This document shows positions 5,177 to 6,213 of a stretch of 6,213 nt of DNA, in pieces. The position numbers and the translations under genes were made by a program. The DNA comes from an uncultured Treponema sp. (GTDB taxonomy: Bacteria > Spirochaetota > Spirochaetia > Treponematales > Treponemataceae). Below the pieces are notes generated by a model. That model was not told where the DNA came from and searched no databases. It saw nothing but the letters and a program-made list of their open reading frames with translations. Numbering within the stretch: position 1 is the stretch's first letter; every line of letters begins with the position of its first letter. The stretch is from NCBI GenBank assembly GCA_946538795.1, contig CAMNGY010000106.1:1-6213 (forward strand). Direction: 5' to 3'.

Positions 5177-6213
5177 ATGGCAGGAAAAGTGACAATACAG
5201 GACATCGCCAACGAACTGGGCCTTTCCAGGAACACCGTATCCAAGGCCATCAACAGCACGGGGATCATCGCCGACCAGACGCGCGAGACTATCCTCAAGA
5301 AAGCGGCAGAGATGGGCTACAAGCTTTTCGCCCAGCCGGAGACAGGCGGCCCCGAGAAGGAGCGGAAGGAGCTGGTGCTGCTGACCGCATCCGCGCTGGG
5401 GGCCTCCCATTTTTCCGCGAAGATGATGGACGAGATGCAGGAGGAGGCATCCCAGATGGGATACGGCTTCACCATCTACCGGGTCATGCCCCAGGAGCTT
5501 GAGGACCTGACCCTGCCCGCGAATTTCGACCTGCAGCGGGCGGCGGGGATTTTCTGCGTAGAGATGTTCCACGGAGCCTACAGCGCCATGCTCTGCACGC
5601 TGGGGCTTCCCGTTGTCTTCATAGACACCGCCGTCACCTTCGAGGACAAAGCGCTCCCTGCGGATGTCCTTTTAATGGAAAACAGGAGCGGCATCTACGC
5701 GTTCGTGAAGGAGATGGCCGCCCGGGGCAAAAGCGGGATAGCCTTCGTCGGGGAAGCCCTGCACTGCATGTCATTCTACGAGCGTTACGATGCCTACATG
5801 GGCGCGCTCAGGCTCTTCTCCCTGCCCTACCGCCCCGAATACTGCATCACCGGCACGTCCCGGGGGCTGGACTACCCGCCCCACGAGAGCTACCTTGCCT
5901 ACCTGGAGGAGTCCTTCCGTAAATGGGACAAGCTTCCCTCCGTCACCATCTGCGCCAATGACTTCGTCGCCATGGACGTGCTGCACGTGTTCAGGAAGCT
6001 TGGCATAAGCGTGCCCGACGACATGTACCTCTGCGGCTTTGACGACTCCCCGGAGTCCCGCCTGGTCAGCCCCGCGCTGACGACCATCCGCATACACGGA
6101 AAGGCGATGGGCAGGGAGGCCATAAGGCTCCTCTTCTCGCGCATCAAGGAGCCGGGCCTGGAATTCCGCACCGTCTACAGCGGGACAAGCCTGATTTACA
6201 GAGGGTCCACGGG
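5177..6213 (+). CDS. LacI-family transcriptional regulator, 3' end cut off
   Basis: This is probably the local sugar-responsive regulator. It reads 345 complete codons to the window edge, and the last residues (SLIYRGST) resemble the end of LacI proteins, so little is missing. The N-terminal helix-turn-helix is at residues 6-25 (TIQDIANELGLSRNTVSKAI), with recognition helix residues Arg18, Asn19 and Lys23 in the positions that set DNA specificity. A periplasmic-binding-type sensor domain starts near 66. CGFDD near 285-290 and the downstream P-ALTTIRI block are typical of its C-terminal half. The usual hinge helix after the HTH is not recognisable (residues 50-64). Neither candidate ATG (5177, or in-frame 5159 adding six residues) has a ribosome binding site. 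I chose 5177 because a TTGACA/TACAGT promoter would place transcription start at that A. A GTG at 5189 with AGGA only 3 nt away is a less likely alternative. It is divergent from the sugar operon. Confidence 0.93.
   Translation, partial: MAGKVTIQDIANELGLSRNTVSKAINSTGIIADQTRETILKKAAEMGYKLFAQPETGGPEKERKELVLLTASALGASHFSAKMMDEMQEEASQMGYGFTIYRVMPQELEDLTLPANFDLQRAAGIFCVEMFHGAYSAMLCTLGLPVVFIDTAVTFEDKALPADVLLMENRSGIYAFVKEMAARGKSGIAFVGEALHCMSFYERYDAYMGALRLFSLPYRPEYCITGTSRGLDYPPHESYLAYLEESFRKWDKLPSVTICANDFVAMDVLHVFRKLGISVPDDMYLCGFDDSPESRLVSPALTTIRIHGKAMGREAIRLLFSRIKEPGLEFRTVYSGTSLIYRGST

Noticed and set aside
5060..5572. A 170-codon minus-strand open frame over the regulator and control region
   Set aside because: It is antisense to the HTH of the LacI protein and runs through both sets of promoter elements; the product resembles no family I know.

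Overview
The window looks like a bacterial sugar-use locus, most likely from a Bacillota (Clostridia-type) species. The reasons are the GC-rich genes set against an AT-rich control region, GGAGG-type ribosome binding sites, a near-consensus sigma-A promoter, a very large (557-residue) lipoprotein sugar-binding protein, and a CUT1-type ABC importer encoded without its own ATPase. A spirochaete cannot be excluded; no rRNA or other marker is present to place it further.

Layout: four genes read leftward (minus strand), probably as one operon transcribed from about 4995. In transcription order they are an LplB/YteP-like permease (4951-4055), an LplC/YtcP-like permease (4042 or 4048 to 3128), a solute-binding lipoprotein (3073-1400), and a GH32 beta-fructosidase (1398 to beyond position 1). 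A LacI-family regulator (5177 to beyond 6213) reads rightward from the other side of a 225-bp control region (4952-5176). Both end genes are cut by the window edges.

The gene content and order match the pneumococcal sus/fus locus (permease, permease, binding protein, GH32 hydrolase, LacI regulator), which imports sucrose and fructo-oligosaccharides. The working model is that the lipoprotein captures an unphosphorylated fructoside outside the cell, the two permeases carry it in using an ATPase encoded elsewhere, and the signal-less GH32 enzyme cleaves it in the cytoplasm. The divergent LacI protein represses or tunes the operon. The substrate (sucrose, inulin-type or levan-type oligosaccharide) is inferred.

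The genes themselves are a recognised type of system, not a new one. The less ordinary part is the control region. It holds an imperfect tandem repeat, with copies about 31 bp apart, that places operator-like palindromes inside and just downstream of the operon promoter. It also holds a regulator promoter placed so that the message would start at the regulator's ATG (leaderless), and further inverted repeats near that promoter. The strands opposite the genes hold several long open frames that I read as shadows of GC-rich coding sequence.
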